Program-made: the position numbers and the translations under genes
DNA from: Ailanthus altissimus
Taxonomy: Eukaryota > Streptophyta > Magnoliopsida > Sapindales > Simaroubaceae
Direction of reading: 5' to 3'
DNA: 64,000 nucleotides
NCBI GenBank assembly: GCA_946807835.1
Contig: OX327693.1
Span: 5,349,501-5,413,500, forward strand
Shown: in pieces, positions 1 through 13,372 of the stretch
Position numbering within the stretch: the first letter of the stretch is position 1
Layout of the letters: each line of letters begins with the position of its first letter
Notes under the pieces: model-generated
The model's database searches: none
Seen by the model: the letters and a program-made list of their open reading frames with translations, nothing else
Told to the model about the DNA's origin: nothing

Positions 1-809
1 ATATATTTATAAATATTTTTAGAATTTATAGTAACATATTTTATGATTATGTTAAGTATAAAATATTTAATTTAGAATAATTATACTTCTACAATATTAT
101 ATTATAGTAATTTCTAAATCACTAGATATATACCTCCCTTTTAGTTTAATTTCTTGTGCATGCATTTGCTAGCTAGTTTCCACTGGCCAAATGATGCTGT
201 AATTCTGCTAGGTGAGACTAGATTAGATCTTTTACTCCGCCTATATGTGAGTTACTCCATAAGGCGAGACTAAATTTTTCTTAGGTATAAGTTTAATTTA
301 TTTTTAAGTATGTATATAGTACATATTTTGTTTCTAGAGTTACGTTACATATATTGAGGTTAAGGACAAATTTTATAATAGTTATGATTTCGCTTATATT
401 TTATGTTTATCTAAAATATTGTGGTAATTTATGTTAAAGACTTATACTTATATTGTATCGTTTATTCCTTTTAAGAAATTATTGTTGTTAATACATATGT
501 ATAAAGTATACAATATTTTCATATTATACTACTCATTGAACCACAAGCTCACATTTTTCTCATTTTTTTATAAAAAAATTCTATATTGTTGCAAGAACTC
601 TAACAATGTGATACAACTTCATATATAGAGGTCTTGTCATTAAATGCAAAACTGTAGGAGTTTGTTATATTTTGTTTATCCATGTACACATACGTATACT
701 TTTGTTGAGGCATGTAACCTCATTATATTAAACTTTTTTATGAGTATAAAGCATGACAATCCCATATTTTTATAGAATCCGACTTAAGTTCGGGGAGGGG
801 TTCGAGACT
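1..809 (+). repeat. 5' LTR (3' part) of decayed Ty3/gypsy element 1
   Basis: This segment aligns by eye with about 6,680-7,386, for example the shared blocks around 'ttactccataaggcgagact' / 'ttactccatcaagtgagact' and the 'gagtataaagca' stretch near the end. It is followed by a degraded initiator-Met primer site (tttagtatcagag, about 831-843). It is therefore the 3' portion of a 5' LTR whose beginning lies outside the window. No gene is seen in it. Confidence 0.65.
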
Positions 810-3800
810 AATCCTGTTATTTTAGTATCAGAGTATGATTTTAGATTCTACAAACTATTACATAATGCATGTATGTAAGAGACGTCTTTAAATGATCTTA
901 TTGTGTTTTATAGATTTTTATCATGCATCCACTCTGCTGACTCACATGAAACTTGTGGCTAAACTGGGATCTCCTTCAGTACTATAGAGAAGGGAGAAAC
1001 TTATTAAGAAAGAGGTAGATGAGTCAGTTCTTCCATAACCTAAACCTCAGACATAGTCAATCTCTATTATAGAGTAGACATAACCTCAACCAGATCCATA
1101 ACCTAAGGTACAACTTATATAGAGGTAGCTAGATAGACCTATCTTAGAAAAGTCCATAAATAGACTTACCTAATTAGTTATAATTACAGTGAAGAGATAA
1201 GCACAAGGGTAACTAAAGAGAGACTACAAGATAGAATGTTCACAATTTAGAGGAAAAGAATATTTTAGGTATTACAAAATCAGCTGAAGTAAAATCATCG
1301 CTAACTAGAGTGAAGTGGATATTTGGTGCTATAAGATATACTAATGATAAGAAGGTTTCATTTGCTACATTTTTACTTGAAGATGAAACATACCACTAGT
1401 AGAGATCAGTTTCACATGGAAATTAAAGAGTGGTGAGCTAGGGTTTTTCTTTTGTAAAGAGTTTAATACTAAATTATTTTTATGATTTATCAAGACATCC
1501 AGAATAATAATTATTTTGAGCTAGAGCTAGGATCAATGACAGTGGGGGAATATGAGAATCGATTTATAAAGTTGTTAAAATTTTCCTCTTATACAATTTA
1601 GAATAAGAGGGATAAATGTAAAATATTTAAACAATGACTTAGAGGCAATATTAGGACAATTATAATAACTATGAGGCATAATGAGTTTAATGAATTAGTA
1701 AGAGCTGCAATAAAGGTTAAGAGAAACTTGATAGAGATACACAAAGCCCAATCATGTAAGCAAAATAAGTTTAAAGTCAGTTAGGCGGTAGATCTAATAG
1801 TAATGGTAAGAGAAACTCATAGATTGTTTGGGTGGTTAATAGCATAATTAGCACGCTACGTCATCAAAAGGATAGAGATAGAGGTGTAGTCAGAATTTTT
1901 TTGCCTCATTCTGTTGAAAGTAATATATGGAATTAGAGACCTCGATATGGTAGCTAGCAAAGCAGTAGTACTAGTATGAGGAGGAACACCTCTTAACCCT
2001 CATAATGTTCCATTTGTGGCAGGTGTTAAATGGGACAATATTTCAAAGGTTGTACATGCTATTATTATAGTAAATAAACAAGACATTTGAGAAGACATTG
2101 TCCATTTTTAGCTCAAAGTAGTAGCTAAGTACAAGGTGTAACTTCTTAGGGATTTCAAGGTGACAGTAACTATGTCTAAGACATATATAACTACAGCTAA
2201 AAGGGTATGTTCCTAATTGTAGAGCACAACCTAAAATTATTGGGGCTAATAGATCTATAAAAAGGCCATCCAAGCCCACCTTGTATGTAGGTTCATATAT
2301 TTACTTTGACTTAACAGGAAGCACACGCTACTCTAGATATTATTACAAGTACATTGTTTATCTTTGGCATTGAGGCTCCTTCAAAACAAAAAGAGTAGAA
2401 GACTCAGTTATAAGAATTGGTAGGTAATGGTTTCATTAGATCTAGTGTATTACCATAATAAGTATATTATTTATTAAAAAGAATGAAGGATTAATTAGCT
2501 ATTCTTTTGTTTTTGCACTTTTTTCGTACAAGCAGATAAAGTGTAGAAACCTTTAGATTAGAGTCTGGTAGTAGCCACACCAATTAATGAATCATTATTT
2601 ATTGAGAGTGTATTTCAATGATATATTATCAAAGTGTGTAGTAATAAAATGATGGCATCTTTAATTCTTTTTGGAATTCATGACTTTGATTCTATGCTCG
2701 AGATGGATTAATTAGCTAATTATCAAGATATAGTAGATTGTTTTTTTTTTTAGAAAGAGATGACATTCAAAAATATAGAAAGCCTAACATTATATTTTGT
2801 GGAGAGTGAAGAGTTCTTTCATCTTATATGATATTTGTTATGACTACTTGGCAGTTTCTTAGAAAATAATGTCCAATATATTTGGTAAATAACATTGATA
2901 CTTGGATTAGTGGGGTTAAATTATAAGATTTTCTTATGATTAAAGATTTTTTAGATGTATTTCCTAATGATCTTTTAGATGATACAGGCTAAAGAAGTTG
3001 CATTTTTAGGCTATATGATATCAACCAATGGAATTTATATGGATCCTTAGAAAATTAAAACTATATTGAATTGAGAATAACTAACTAGCATGATAAAAAT
3101 TAGAAGTTTCCTTGGTGTAGTAAGTTATTATCAAAGGTTTATTAGAGAATCTAAGATTGTTACAACATTGACAAATTTGACCAGAACAAATGTAAGGTTT
3201 GAGTAAACTGATGAATGTAAAGATAGTTCTTAAGAACTCAAAAAATGATTTACTTTGACTTATGTACTCACACTTCCATCTGATATATGATTCATAGTTT
3301 ATAATTATGCTTCTAGACAAGGACTGGGTTATGTATTGATGCAACATGGGAATGTTACAACTTGCGCTTTTAGGCAACTTAAGAAGCATAAATTAAATTA
3401 CCCCTACTCATAATTTAGAACTTGTAGTAATAGTATTTGCATCAAAGACTTAGAGGCATTATTTATATGGTGATACATGTTAGACTTTACTGATTATTAG
3501 AGTTTGAAGTACTTGTTCATACATAAAAATTTAAATTTGAGACTAAAAAGATAGTTTGAGCTAATTAAAGATTATGATTGTATTATTAACTATTATCCAT
3601 GCAAGGAATATGTAGTAGTAGATGCACTTAGCATGAAGTGTTTTAGCTCATATGAGGGTGACTTATCTTCCATTACTTATTGAATTGAGATTTATAGGAA
3701 TTGATTTATCAGTGAACAAGTCTAGAGTACTTCTAGAACATTTTTGAGTTAGGGATATGTTAGTTGATTAGATTCAAGAGATGCATGACCATGATCCTAG

Positions 3801-5838
3801 CATAACTAAATTTAAACAAAAAGTAAGGGATGCCATTGATAAGAGTTAATTAGGTCTAATTTTTTAATATTTTAAACTTAATATTTGTTTGATTAAATTA
3901 AGATTATTTGAATTTTTATGCATTTGATTATTATTTTGTAGGCTTATAGTCAATAGAGTAAATAAAAATAAAAATTTAAAGAAAATAAGGTGAAAATATT
4001 AAATTGCTACAATATCTAGTACTGCAGCACATAGAACAGCACTTAAAACTAGTAGGTACAGAGCCCATAATCTAGTGCGATAGCGCTACATGAACAGTGC
4101 CCATACACATTATATATAAACAGTAATCATAATCTGATTTATATTTGATGTCTTACCATAATTTGAAGATATAAACTTATAAATAAAAGGCCAAAAGCCC
4201 TAATTCAAGACTTTAGAAAGGCAAAAACTAAGAGAAAAAATTCACAACACAAAATCAAATATCAAAACCAAGAAATTTAAATTCAAGCTTCAAGTTAAGA
4301 TTGAGAGAGAAGCAACCCAAGATGTCTTCTTGAATAGTTTTTCTTCTATTTTTTTATTATTATATTCTTGTTCTTACTATTATTCATAGATTGGTTTGAT
4401 ACTCTTTGTTTTGTGATGAGTTAAACTTGTTATTCTAGAGTTAGACTATATGAACTTAGTATTTAGAAAGATTTCATTGATTCTTAGTTTATGAACTTAA
4501 TTATTATAATTGATCCATTCTATCTTGATCTTAATGCTTTCATTATATCTAGCCATTATTTTGAATTATTGAGGAACCATGATGAACTTCACAAAATGAT
4601 GCATGTGTTTACCCTATGATAGTTTGATGCGTAATCATAAGGTAACAGGAATGAGTTTCATGTAGGATAAACATATACCTAGATGACATGTATGGCATAA
4701 TTTAGACTTAATCTTAATGAATTACATTCTAATTTGATTGTCATCGATATATACGTGATTATTAGAATACGTAATATAATCACTTGACTATTAACAGAGA
4801 CTTGTGTTGAGATTAGTATCTAACCCAACAATTTATATTAAGCGAATAACTAAGTGACTAATAAATTCATTGAAATACTAGGAGATGAGTCTACTCTTTT
4901 TTACCTTATAAAATATCATATTCATTATATAAGTTGGCTCATTTTGTATATGTGAGGTTATACTACCAATAGAGCCCCAGTAGCCATTGTATCAGATAGA
5001 GATCCTCAATTCATTTATAGATTCTAGCCTAACTTACAAAAGGCTTATGGTACTAAGTTAAATTTTAGTACAACTTTTCATCTTTAGACAAATAAGTAGT
5101 CAGAAAATATGCTTAGAGCCTATGTGTTACAGCTTAAAAGTAACTGGGTTGATTATTTTCCATTAACCAATTCAACATTTAGATGACCCTTTATGAGGCT
5201 TTATATGAAAAAAATATATAAAACTCTAGTTTGTTGGGATGAGGTTAGAGAGAGAAAATTATTAAGTTTTGAAATTATCTTAGCCACTAGTGAGAAGATT
5301 AGTATTACCAAAAATAAACTCAAGGCATCTTAAGTTAAATAAAAAAAAGTTAGAAAAATAAATGTCAAAGACAATTCGAGTTAATAGAGGGTGATAAAAT
5401 CTTCTTACGAATTTCTCCATAGAGGGTGCGATCCCTTTTAACAGATAAATGAAACTGAGTACTTGATATATTGGGCCGAATGAGATTATAGGAGGGTTAG
5501 TGTGGTTGTTTACCACTTACCATTACCACCTGAGTTGCTATACATTGATGATTTTTTTTTTATATTTCTATGTTGTGGAAGTATACATGATCATTATCAT
5601 ATTTTAGTTACTTAATTAGTCCTGTTAAGGCCAAACTTGACCTACAATGAAGACCTATCCTGATACTTGATAACCACCAGCAAGTGTTGCGTAATAAAAT
5701 TATTTCATTTGTTAAAATCTCATAAAGGAATCATGCAATGGAAGAAGCTATTTGAACGCAAAAGAAGTCAGTATCTACACTTGTTTCATATAAGTATATG
5801 AATTTCAAGAACGAAATTCTTGTAAGGGTAAAAATTAT
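810..5838 (+). mobile_element. Ty3/gypsy element 1, internal region (decayed gag-pol)
   Basis: In translation with many stops and frameshifts one can follow: a gag block near 1,540-1,750 (NEFNELVRAAIKV), a CCHC zinc knuckle near 2,007-2,095, the end of reverse transcriptase with RNase H at about 2,985-3,640 (FLGYMIS, SFLGVVSYYQRFI, ELIKDYDC, VVVDALSMK), and integrase pieces at about 3,690-3,840 and 4,880-5,200. The stretch encoding the RT active site appears to be deleted near 2,960-2,985. It ends in a degraded version of the 3' motif 'gaatttc..gaacgaaattcttgtaaggg' (5,800-5,835) seen next to gypsy 3' LTRs. The coding layout fits a plant Ty3/gypsy element. It is inactive. Confidence 0.8.
3846..4880 (+). 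mobile_element. LTR-like insertion inside gypsy element 1
   Basis: The gypsy integrase reading is interrupted at about 3,846 and resumes at about 4,880. The intervening ~1 kb has LTR-like features: a GC-richer stretch with 'gatagcgctac' near 4,080, a TATA box (tataaataaaagg, about 4,179) followed by a leader-like sequence, and no coding. Similar AGCGCT-bearing LTRs occur elsewhere in the window. The ends are approximate and no clean target duplication was found. Confidence 0.45.
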
Positions 5839-7386
5839 AATGCACTTGCTTATATTTGGGAAATTAAAGGATGCGTGCAATTCAATTTGTCAATTTTGCA
5901 TAAAGTTAACTTGATGGTGAGTAAATGAACAAATGAAGAAGTGAAAGAGATGGCTTCTAAATTGGTTGAAAGAGGCAGCCAACTATAATATATAAATGAA
6001 TTGTAATTTCTTCATTTGTTCTTCATGCACAAACCGAGAATTAAGAGAAAATATTAAGACAAATAAGAGGGAAAAAAAAGAAAGTCGAGAAGGGAAAGAA
6101 AGAGAAAAGGAACTTGAGAGAAAAATTTGTTGAAAACATGTTTGGAAGTTAAATTTATATCTAATGATTTTACGAGTAAACTATTTTACAATTATGTTTC
6201 AATATTTATAATATATACCAATTCTAATAATATGTGTTATGACTTTATGATTTGGGAATCACACCGATAACTGATAAACTCAAAGATTCAAACTCAGCTC
6301 AGAATTAATATATTTTTCGTGAGTAGATACATATATATATATACATATATATATATGTATATATATATTAGGATAAAGAGAGAGAAAGATAGATAGATAG
6401 ATAGAGAGAGAGAGAATCGATCTAGTGGGTTATATAGTTCATTACATAGTGAGCTTTTGTATATATGACAATAATTTGTATTATATTGTAAATTTTATAA
6501 AAGTTATAAAAAGTTGTGGATTTACTAAACAATGACATGTGCCGGTATTGCTCACCATATGGTGAGCTATGCAGCCCATTAGATCAATTATATATATATA
6601 TAATAAAGCAGTTTATGATTTAATTATACGTTATTATTTTTTTAGCCATTGCTTATTTTTAGACAAATAAATTTTGATGTTAATTAATTATATTAAGAAA
6701 TTATTTTAGAATTTATTATAACATAGTTTATGATTATGTTAAATATATAAATAATTAATTTAGAATAGTTAATACTTTCATGATATTAGATAGTAACAAT
6801 TTTTAAATTGCTTTACGCGTGCTTTAGACCGGTTAGTTTGCTCTACACGAACGATGCAAAAATTTTGTCGTGTAAGACCAGATCAGATTCTTTGCTTTAC
6901 TTCTACGTGAATTACTCCATCAAGTGAGACTAACTTTTTTTTATTTATACAAGTTATGATTTACTTGTGTTTCATGTTTATTTAGAATACAATTTTACAA
7001 TTATTTTATAATATAGACTTGTATATATATATTGTATCATTTATTATTATATGCATAATAAGAAATTATTATTGTTAGTTACATATATATATATATATAA
7101 TATATAAAAATTTCAAATTATGTCTACTTATTGACTCAAAAGTTTATTTTTTCCTATTTGTTTTAGGTTGTTGTAGTAACTTATACAATACGATATAACT
7201 TTACATTTAAAAGTCTGATCATTACAAATATAATTGCACGAGTTTGTCATATTTTGTATATTTATAGATAAATATGTATATTCTTGTTGAGGCACGTAAC
7301 TTTATTATATTAGATGTAATGAGTATAAAGCAAGATAGTTCTATGTTTCACAAAATCTGGCTCAAGTTTTAGGGAGTGCTCAAACA
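5839..7386 (+). repeat. 3' LTR of gypsy element 1
   Basis: It follows the degraded polypurine tract at about 5,820-5,838 and its distal part aligns with window positions 1-809. It ends near 7,386 with '...tgctcaaaca', the equivalent of '...ggttcgagac' in the 5' LTR. It contains AT and GATA/GA microsatellites around 6,330-6,415. The two LTRs have diverged strongly, so the element is old. Confidence 0.6.
6330..6415. repeat. AT and GATA/GA microsatellite cluster
   Basis: An alternating AT run (atatatatatacatatatat) is followed by 'gatagatagatagatag' and a GA run, inside the gypsy 3' LTR. Confidence 0.85.
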
Positions 7387-7396
7387 GGTCTTGTAA

Positions 7397-9068
7397 GCTA
7401 CTGCAGTGCTGTTTATACTTTCTGTACTTGTCCTGCTAACTTGCGGATGTTTTTACTAGTTATTTGGGACTAAACAGAAGTCCACAACTGAAATTGCAAC
7501 CAACATATTCTGGTATAACAGTTGTTCCAGAAATTGAAGAAACCCTCGAAAAAATGAACTTTATACATAACACGATGGCTAGAACAAGTTCTTGAATCAC
7601 CAGTCCGCAGTCTTCTAAACCAGTATTTCATGGACAGAATTATAATTCTCGGTGTGAAGATGAAACCATCTTTATTTCACGTGACCTTTGGGATTTACCA
7701 GAAGCTGGGATCTCAAAGGAAGGTGAATCTACTTCAACTTTGATGGAAACTATACAAAAGGAACTAAAAGAGAATTAAAAAAAAAAAAAAAAGGATCCAA
7801 ACGCCTCGGAAAAAACCTTATCGTTAAGATATCTTTGACAGCATATTTCCATGAATCATGGGAGCAGCAAAAATAAAAGAAGCTTGGATATGCTACGCGA
7901 AGAATTCGAGGAAGTTTAAATATAAGAACTTCTAAGCTTCAAGACCTAAGAAAGATTTTAAAATTTTAAAAATAATAGAGAACGAGAGATGTGCTTGAAT
8001 TTTTGGATAGATTGAATTGATGAGTTAAATAAAAGTGTATGGTGAGAAAATAGATGAAAATTGTTGAGAAAGTATTAATAACTTTGTTCGATAAATTTGT
8101 TTCAGTTGGACGGGTGATGAGAAATAATGGATTTGGCTACTTTGACTCTTTATAAGAATTGATGGATTCGCTGAAATCATTTGAGTGTAAGTTTGTAAGG
8201 TGTTTTGATGCATCAATTGACAACTTCTCTAAATCCAAGCTCAATGTTCGACCCAAAAATTCAAAAAAAGAAGAATTCATACAATGAGCAGAGTAGAGGA
8301 GATTCGCTTAGATTGGAAAACAAGGTAAGAGGAAAAGAAAGAAGATGGAATTCAAGAGTAAAGATAGAAAAAAGCACTAATAAAAGTTATGATGATCATG
8401 GAGACAATCAAATGTGTAGAATTTGTAAAAGTACATATGCTGAATATGATTGTTGGTTTAAAGGAAAGCCACAATGCCATAATTGTAAGAAGTTTGGCAC
8501 TTACAAATAGATTGTAAGATTCAAGAACACTTGACAAGCAAATTGTGCATAACAGAAAAATGAAGAAAACAAATTGTTTTATGCATGTAAAAGTGCATTG
8601 AAGTAGCCAAAGATGTGCGTTTCCTTCTAGAGATTGTACTAATCACATGCCGGCTAATGGAAGGATTTCAGACTATTCAATTAATTCACAAGTGATGATG
8701 GGGAATGTTGTAATTTTGCAAATTAAAGGAAAATGCACCCTAGGTGTACAACCTATAGAGGAGGTATATCCACTAAATTTGTTGCTTGTACCCAACTTAG
8801 AACAAAATTGTTGAGTGTTTGACAGCTCTTCGAAAAGAGTTGTTTTCGTTGTTTTTTTATTTTTAAAAAAAAATTAAGTTTGAAGGCAAAGCAAAGAGAG
8901 TCTTATTGTTGTTGAAATTAGCATAAGAAACTAAAAGTTTTTTGTTAAATTTTCCTTTAAAGACCACGTAACTATAATAAGTAAAGCATGTATGTTTTTG
9001 TGTTGTGAATGTTATGTTTGTATAATAGTATGAAAAATGGATGTTTCCATTTTATTAAGGCTTTTTTT
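7397..9068 (+). mobile_element. Ty1/copia gag-protease remnant (left copy)
   Basis: Broken reading frames on the plus strand resemble a copia gag: a start region near 7,573 (MARTSS), then DLWDLPEAGISKEG, and a CCHC-type zinc knuckle at about 8,413-8,520 (CRICKSTYAEYDC, then CHNCKKFG). A protease-like block follows at 8,640-8,830 (a 'KGKCTLGVQ'-like stretch), then a short pre-integrase-like stretch. Integrase and reverse transcriptase are missing. Stops and frameshifts are frequent. The same truncated element recurs at 56,325-57,935 in the same orientation and with a similar 5' breakpoint. Confidence 0.75.
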
Positions 9069-9069
9069 A

Positions 9070-9480
9070 GCAGTACAACTTAAGAAAGGAGTGATAAGGT
9101 TGGCTAAGGTTTCAGAGTGATAAGGTTTGCTAAGGTTTCAGAGTACAGCTAGATAAACGGAGTGATAAGGTTGGCTAAGGATGCAATGGCAATTAATTCA
9201 AGTTCCAAACAGCTCCTATAATAATGCCTTCATTAGTGAGAAATGTTGAGAGATAGCAATTCAAAGTACATGTTCAAGCCAAGATAGTAGTCTAAACAAT
9301 TAAGGACTCTAAACAAACAAGGAAACTCCAAACTGATTTTTCTGAGTTTGTTTTTGTTGATTTTGTTTAAATATTAATCTCATGTAACAGTTGGTGCTTA
9401 TATTGCCAATTAACAATACAATACACTTTTCCTTTTTCATTCAAACAACAAGATATTTTGTGTTTTTCCTCTGTTTTGTT
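9070..9480 (+). mobile_element. LTR-like insertion with a short tandem repeat
   Basis: This block is absent from the homologous place at 57,930, where 'ttattaagga' runs directly into 'tatgggttta'. It begins with a unit 'gtgataaggttggctaagg' repeated three times (about 9,090-9,181). It ends with an LTR R/U5-like part (ttggtgcttatattgccaat, then an 'acaatacaatacac' stretch). It is probably a solo copia LTR. A target duplication could not be read clearly. Confidence 0.45.
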
Positions 9481-9494
9481 ATGGGTTTATTAAC

Positions 9495-10137
9495 TATTAG
9501 AAAGTTGATTAAAAATCATCAGGAGTAAGAGTTGATTTAAAAATTAGCCAAATACGTAAAGTATGCGCGAAAGTGAAACAGACATGAAAGGAGGTGAAGA
9601 ACTGAAGACAAGTTGCCTAGGTCCGGGTGTCGCAACACTAGGTCTAAAAAGTCAAGCGCTGTAGTGCCAAGATGCTAGCGCCACAGCGCTAAAGCAGGAA
9701 CAGTACCCATGTTTTGGAAACTTGTTCAAAGTGCATTAGGACTTTCTCAAATCGACTCCAACTCAGTTTAGAGTTTTTCTAGGTCATCCTAAGCCTATAT
9801 AAAGGCTCTATATTGGATTGTAAATAGATCTTTATAAACTTTGTGATTCTTAGTGAGAGAAAAATCTTAAATTACAAGAGAGATCAATTGTGTTCTTGGG
9901 GAGAGCAATTGAGAACATACTTTGTGAAGCTTGAGTTTTTTCTTTTAAAAGGCAAACTTTAGTGAATGCCTTGAAATTCATTAATAAATGAAGTAGGGAT
10001 TTTGATCAGCTATGTACATAGGTAAATTGTCGAATCATATAAATTTTGTGTCCTTTCTTTTACTCTCTTTCTCTTATTTAATTCTTAATTACTTATTTTT
10101 ACATTATATTACTTGAATTTTTTGCTTTCGCTCAACA
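9495..10137 (+). mobile_element. Solo LTR with target duplication TTAAC
   Basis: The 643-bp insertion is flanked by TTAAC at 9,490-9,494 and 10,138-10,142. It starts 'tattagaaagttgattaaaa' and ends 'gctcaaca'. The start matches the start of the solo LTR at 23,502-24,200 read on the minus strand ('tatgagatattgattaaaa'), so the two are one family. It carries a GC-rich block with 'tagcgccacagcgct' (about 9,670-9,690) and a TATA box (cctatataaagg, about 9,793). The homologous locus at 57,950 lacks it. Confidence 0.75.
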
Positions 10138-10142
10138 TTAAC

Positions 10143-11785
10143 ATATATAACTTGGGTGTTAGGTTTATTATGGCTTATGTAGAAATTAGATTCAAAAACA
10201 TGTATTAATATTATGGCTTATGTAGAAATTAGATCCAAAAACATGTATTAACTATAGGCTATTTAGGTTTATGCCTCCTTTTGTGTCCTTGGAGTAGAAA
10301 GGTTGCAAAAGAGTAGAGAAAGTTTGGGATTGTAGAGAGAATTAAAAAAGAGACCTTGGCAAACTATTGATCCTTTGTGAATCCTTAGTGTTTACTTCAA
10401 TATTGGCATAAGATGAGTAGTTAAAAGGAACCTGACAGGTTAAGGATTATTATGACCTTGTTGTGATAAGGGACTTTGAGCAAGAGTAATGATTTTATTT
10501 GATTAAAGGATGCATAGAAAGATGAGATTAGAAACATCATGCAAAATATTGTCCTTGGCAATGGCCTAGTCTATGAATTTTATAAATTTATATGCTTTCA
10601 TTTTGGTTTTCAGATTTTCAACTATAAAAGTAGGCATCTTGATGATCATGTATAAATCTATTTTACTCACAAACTCCATAAATTTGATCTCAGTAATTTT
10701 TAAAACTTATCCTCAAAACTTTAATAATTTCCATTTCTATAATATGATCAAATGGTGAAACCATCTTGACATATCAAAAGACTTTAGAATTTTTTTATTA
10801 AAAAAAATGATAGTTTTAACTGCCAAGTATAACATATCCAAGTTCTAGGATTTATTTCTTTGTTTTTGAATTGTGATGGATTTCTAAAATATGAAACATC
10901 CATGTGAGATTTTGTTTAACGGATTCTTAAGGACTCAGAAATAAATAGTTTTAAAATGCTTTTTTATGAATTAATCTTTAAATGATTTATCATAGACTTA
11001 ACAACATTCTAAGAAAAATTTTGACATAATTTCATGATTTTTGAGTAAATATATAATTTTATAAAAAGTAAATACTAAAGATTACTCAGTGACAACTATA
11101 ATTTTGTCAAATTAATGATTTAGTTTTAAGAATGAATTAGAATAAATTTTGAAGGAGATCAAATCTATTATTTTTATGTGATCATGAATTATATATCAAG
11201 AATGATATATTATGATTTCGTGGTAAAAGAACATCATTTGATGTATCAAAAAACAGTTAAGTACAAGTGATCAAAATTGATAGGTTTTTGAAAACTAAGT
11301 ACTAAGCAAATTTGATGTGGTGAATGCAACTTGTATAGCTTTATAAGTTATTTAAGCATTCTAACTAGATGGTGATGGTTACGTCAAGATTAATCTCTAC
11401 TGATATATTAAAAAAAATTAAGCTTTGTTTTTTTTTTTTAATTAATGAGAGGTAAGTATGTTCAACTTTTATTGGAACTATAATCGATATAGTATGTTTG
11501 TTTTTACATGTTTTTACAACTATGATTTAAAATGTGTTTTAGTTCTATACCAAACATATTTTTATATGGTAATGTGAATTTTACATTTATGGAGGTGAGT
11601 ATTGACATCGAGTATGGATATAGATGACATATATATATTTATAAAAGTAAACTTTTAAATTAAAATATGTCCATGAAATATGGATTATGTTTATAGGATG
11701 CTTGAACTCTATATTTGTTAAGTAAACACTCATTGTGTTATAGGACCCTTTTTTGTGTGGTCTTTCCTTCAAGATTAATATATGT

Positions 11786-11822
<37 letters not shown>

Positions 11823-11823
11823 C

Positions 11824-11855
<32 letters not shown>

Positions 11856-13372
11856 CTTATAAAGGTAGGATCTTGTAGGCACCATAGGGAAAAATGAGTC
11901 ATCACATGTTGGAGAAAAGTTTTAAAACCCTTTTAAATATTTCATAAGTTATATAGTCTAAATATAGTTTTTATATAAGTTATTAGTAATAAATTGTCTT
12001 CATTATATAGTGGTTATTATATATTTAAATTAACCATTAGTTTTAGGTTAAATGTGTGAGAATTACAATATTTATATATTATCATTATGTGGAGTCTTAT
12101 ATATTAGATTATTATAGGAGTTACAATGTATTACATTACTCTTATTAATATTAAAATTAATACTTAAACCATCTACCATTGTTTAAAGAGATGCTTACCC
12201 TTATTAGAAGTGTATAGTAAAAAAAAATGAGAAGTGATCCATACATTTACTTTCTAAATTATGTGTTCTATATATTAAGTTTTGAGCAACCATGACAAGA
12301 TGGACTAAGTATTATCTTTTAGAGATTATGCTTATTGAGAAGAGTGGCTGCAAATATAGGGTTGAATTTTGGAGCCATTTAGATACGTCATTATCTATAT
12401 GAGGGGATGACTATTTGACTTTAGGACAATGCTATTAGCATGTCTCTTTATGTTCACAACCAATTTGTTTTTCTTAATTTCTCTCATAGTTATTTATATT
12501 TCATATATTTGATCATATATATTTTAATATATAATTGAATAATTTTTAAAATAAATATATCCCATATCACATTCTTGTATTGGTGTATTTTTATATGTCA
12601 GAGAACTTCAAATGATTAAGATGAGAGAGCGCCTCACCTTCATAAACATCTATGGGTGAGAGTTCTTAACCTCACTTGCGCCTTTAAATGATATGTCAAC
12701 GATGACATTTAGGTTAATGAATGAAATGATATGTGAAATTATAATTTTGTGATGGTATTTTCATTACAAATTTTAAAAGAATGTTGTAAGCACTTACATA
12801 ATACGTGATTTTGAAATATTTATAGTTTTAAAATATCGATCATGGAATATTAGACTCTAACAATAAATTTTAATTATATATATTTTTAATATATGAAACA
12901 AATAATATATTTATTAAGTTTTATATTCATTATAATTTATAATAATTTTTAGATTGAAAGGTATATTTGTGTTTAATGAATTTCATAAAACTTATGTTAT
13001 CCCTTGATTCCTAAGTCTTTAGGTTTTTAGTTAGCAGACATTTGTTTTAGATAATTGATTTGTCTTTGTTGTATTCTCTGTCTTAAATAAGCTGCGACCT
13101 TGTCAGTCGCCATGTATGGATTATGTTCAGTAATATATAGATTATGTTTCACTAAGTATGTCCACTGTCGCTAATTCTAATGTCGTGATCAAAAAGTTAC
13201 AACTAGTCTATTTGCAATTTATTATTTGATAATGCGACTTGTCTATTAGTGATTTCTTGTGGTTATGGTGAAGTTTAAGTTTGAATTCTCTGCAATATTA
13301 AATATTTGCACTTGTGATTGAACATTTGTTTTTTTTTCTCACACTTTAGACCCCCTTGGGTTTATAATGTGA
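10143..13372 (+). repeat. Decayed long LTR related to the LTR at 37,621 (left copy)
   Basis: Blocks of this region align by eye with the 2,860-bp LTR at 37,621-40,480: 'gaattttataaatt...ttttggtt' (10,575), the 'ttttgtttaac...gattttt' block (10,910-11,070), 'aagaatgatatat' (11,199), and the end '...gggtttataatgtgaca' (13,372) against '...gggtctggggcgtgaca'. It is strongly diverged and has no coding sequence. A (TA)n(CA)n microsatellite lies at about 11,785-11,856. The same kind of LTR is present at 57,936-61,175. Confidence 0.6.

Noticed and set aside
11785..11856. Palindromic TA/CA tract as a possible origin or recombination site
   Set aside because: A simple microsatellite; similar AT runs occur at 15,391, 20,045 and 48,427.
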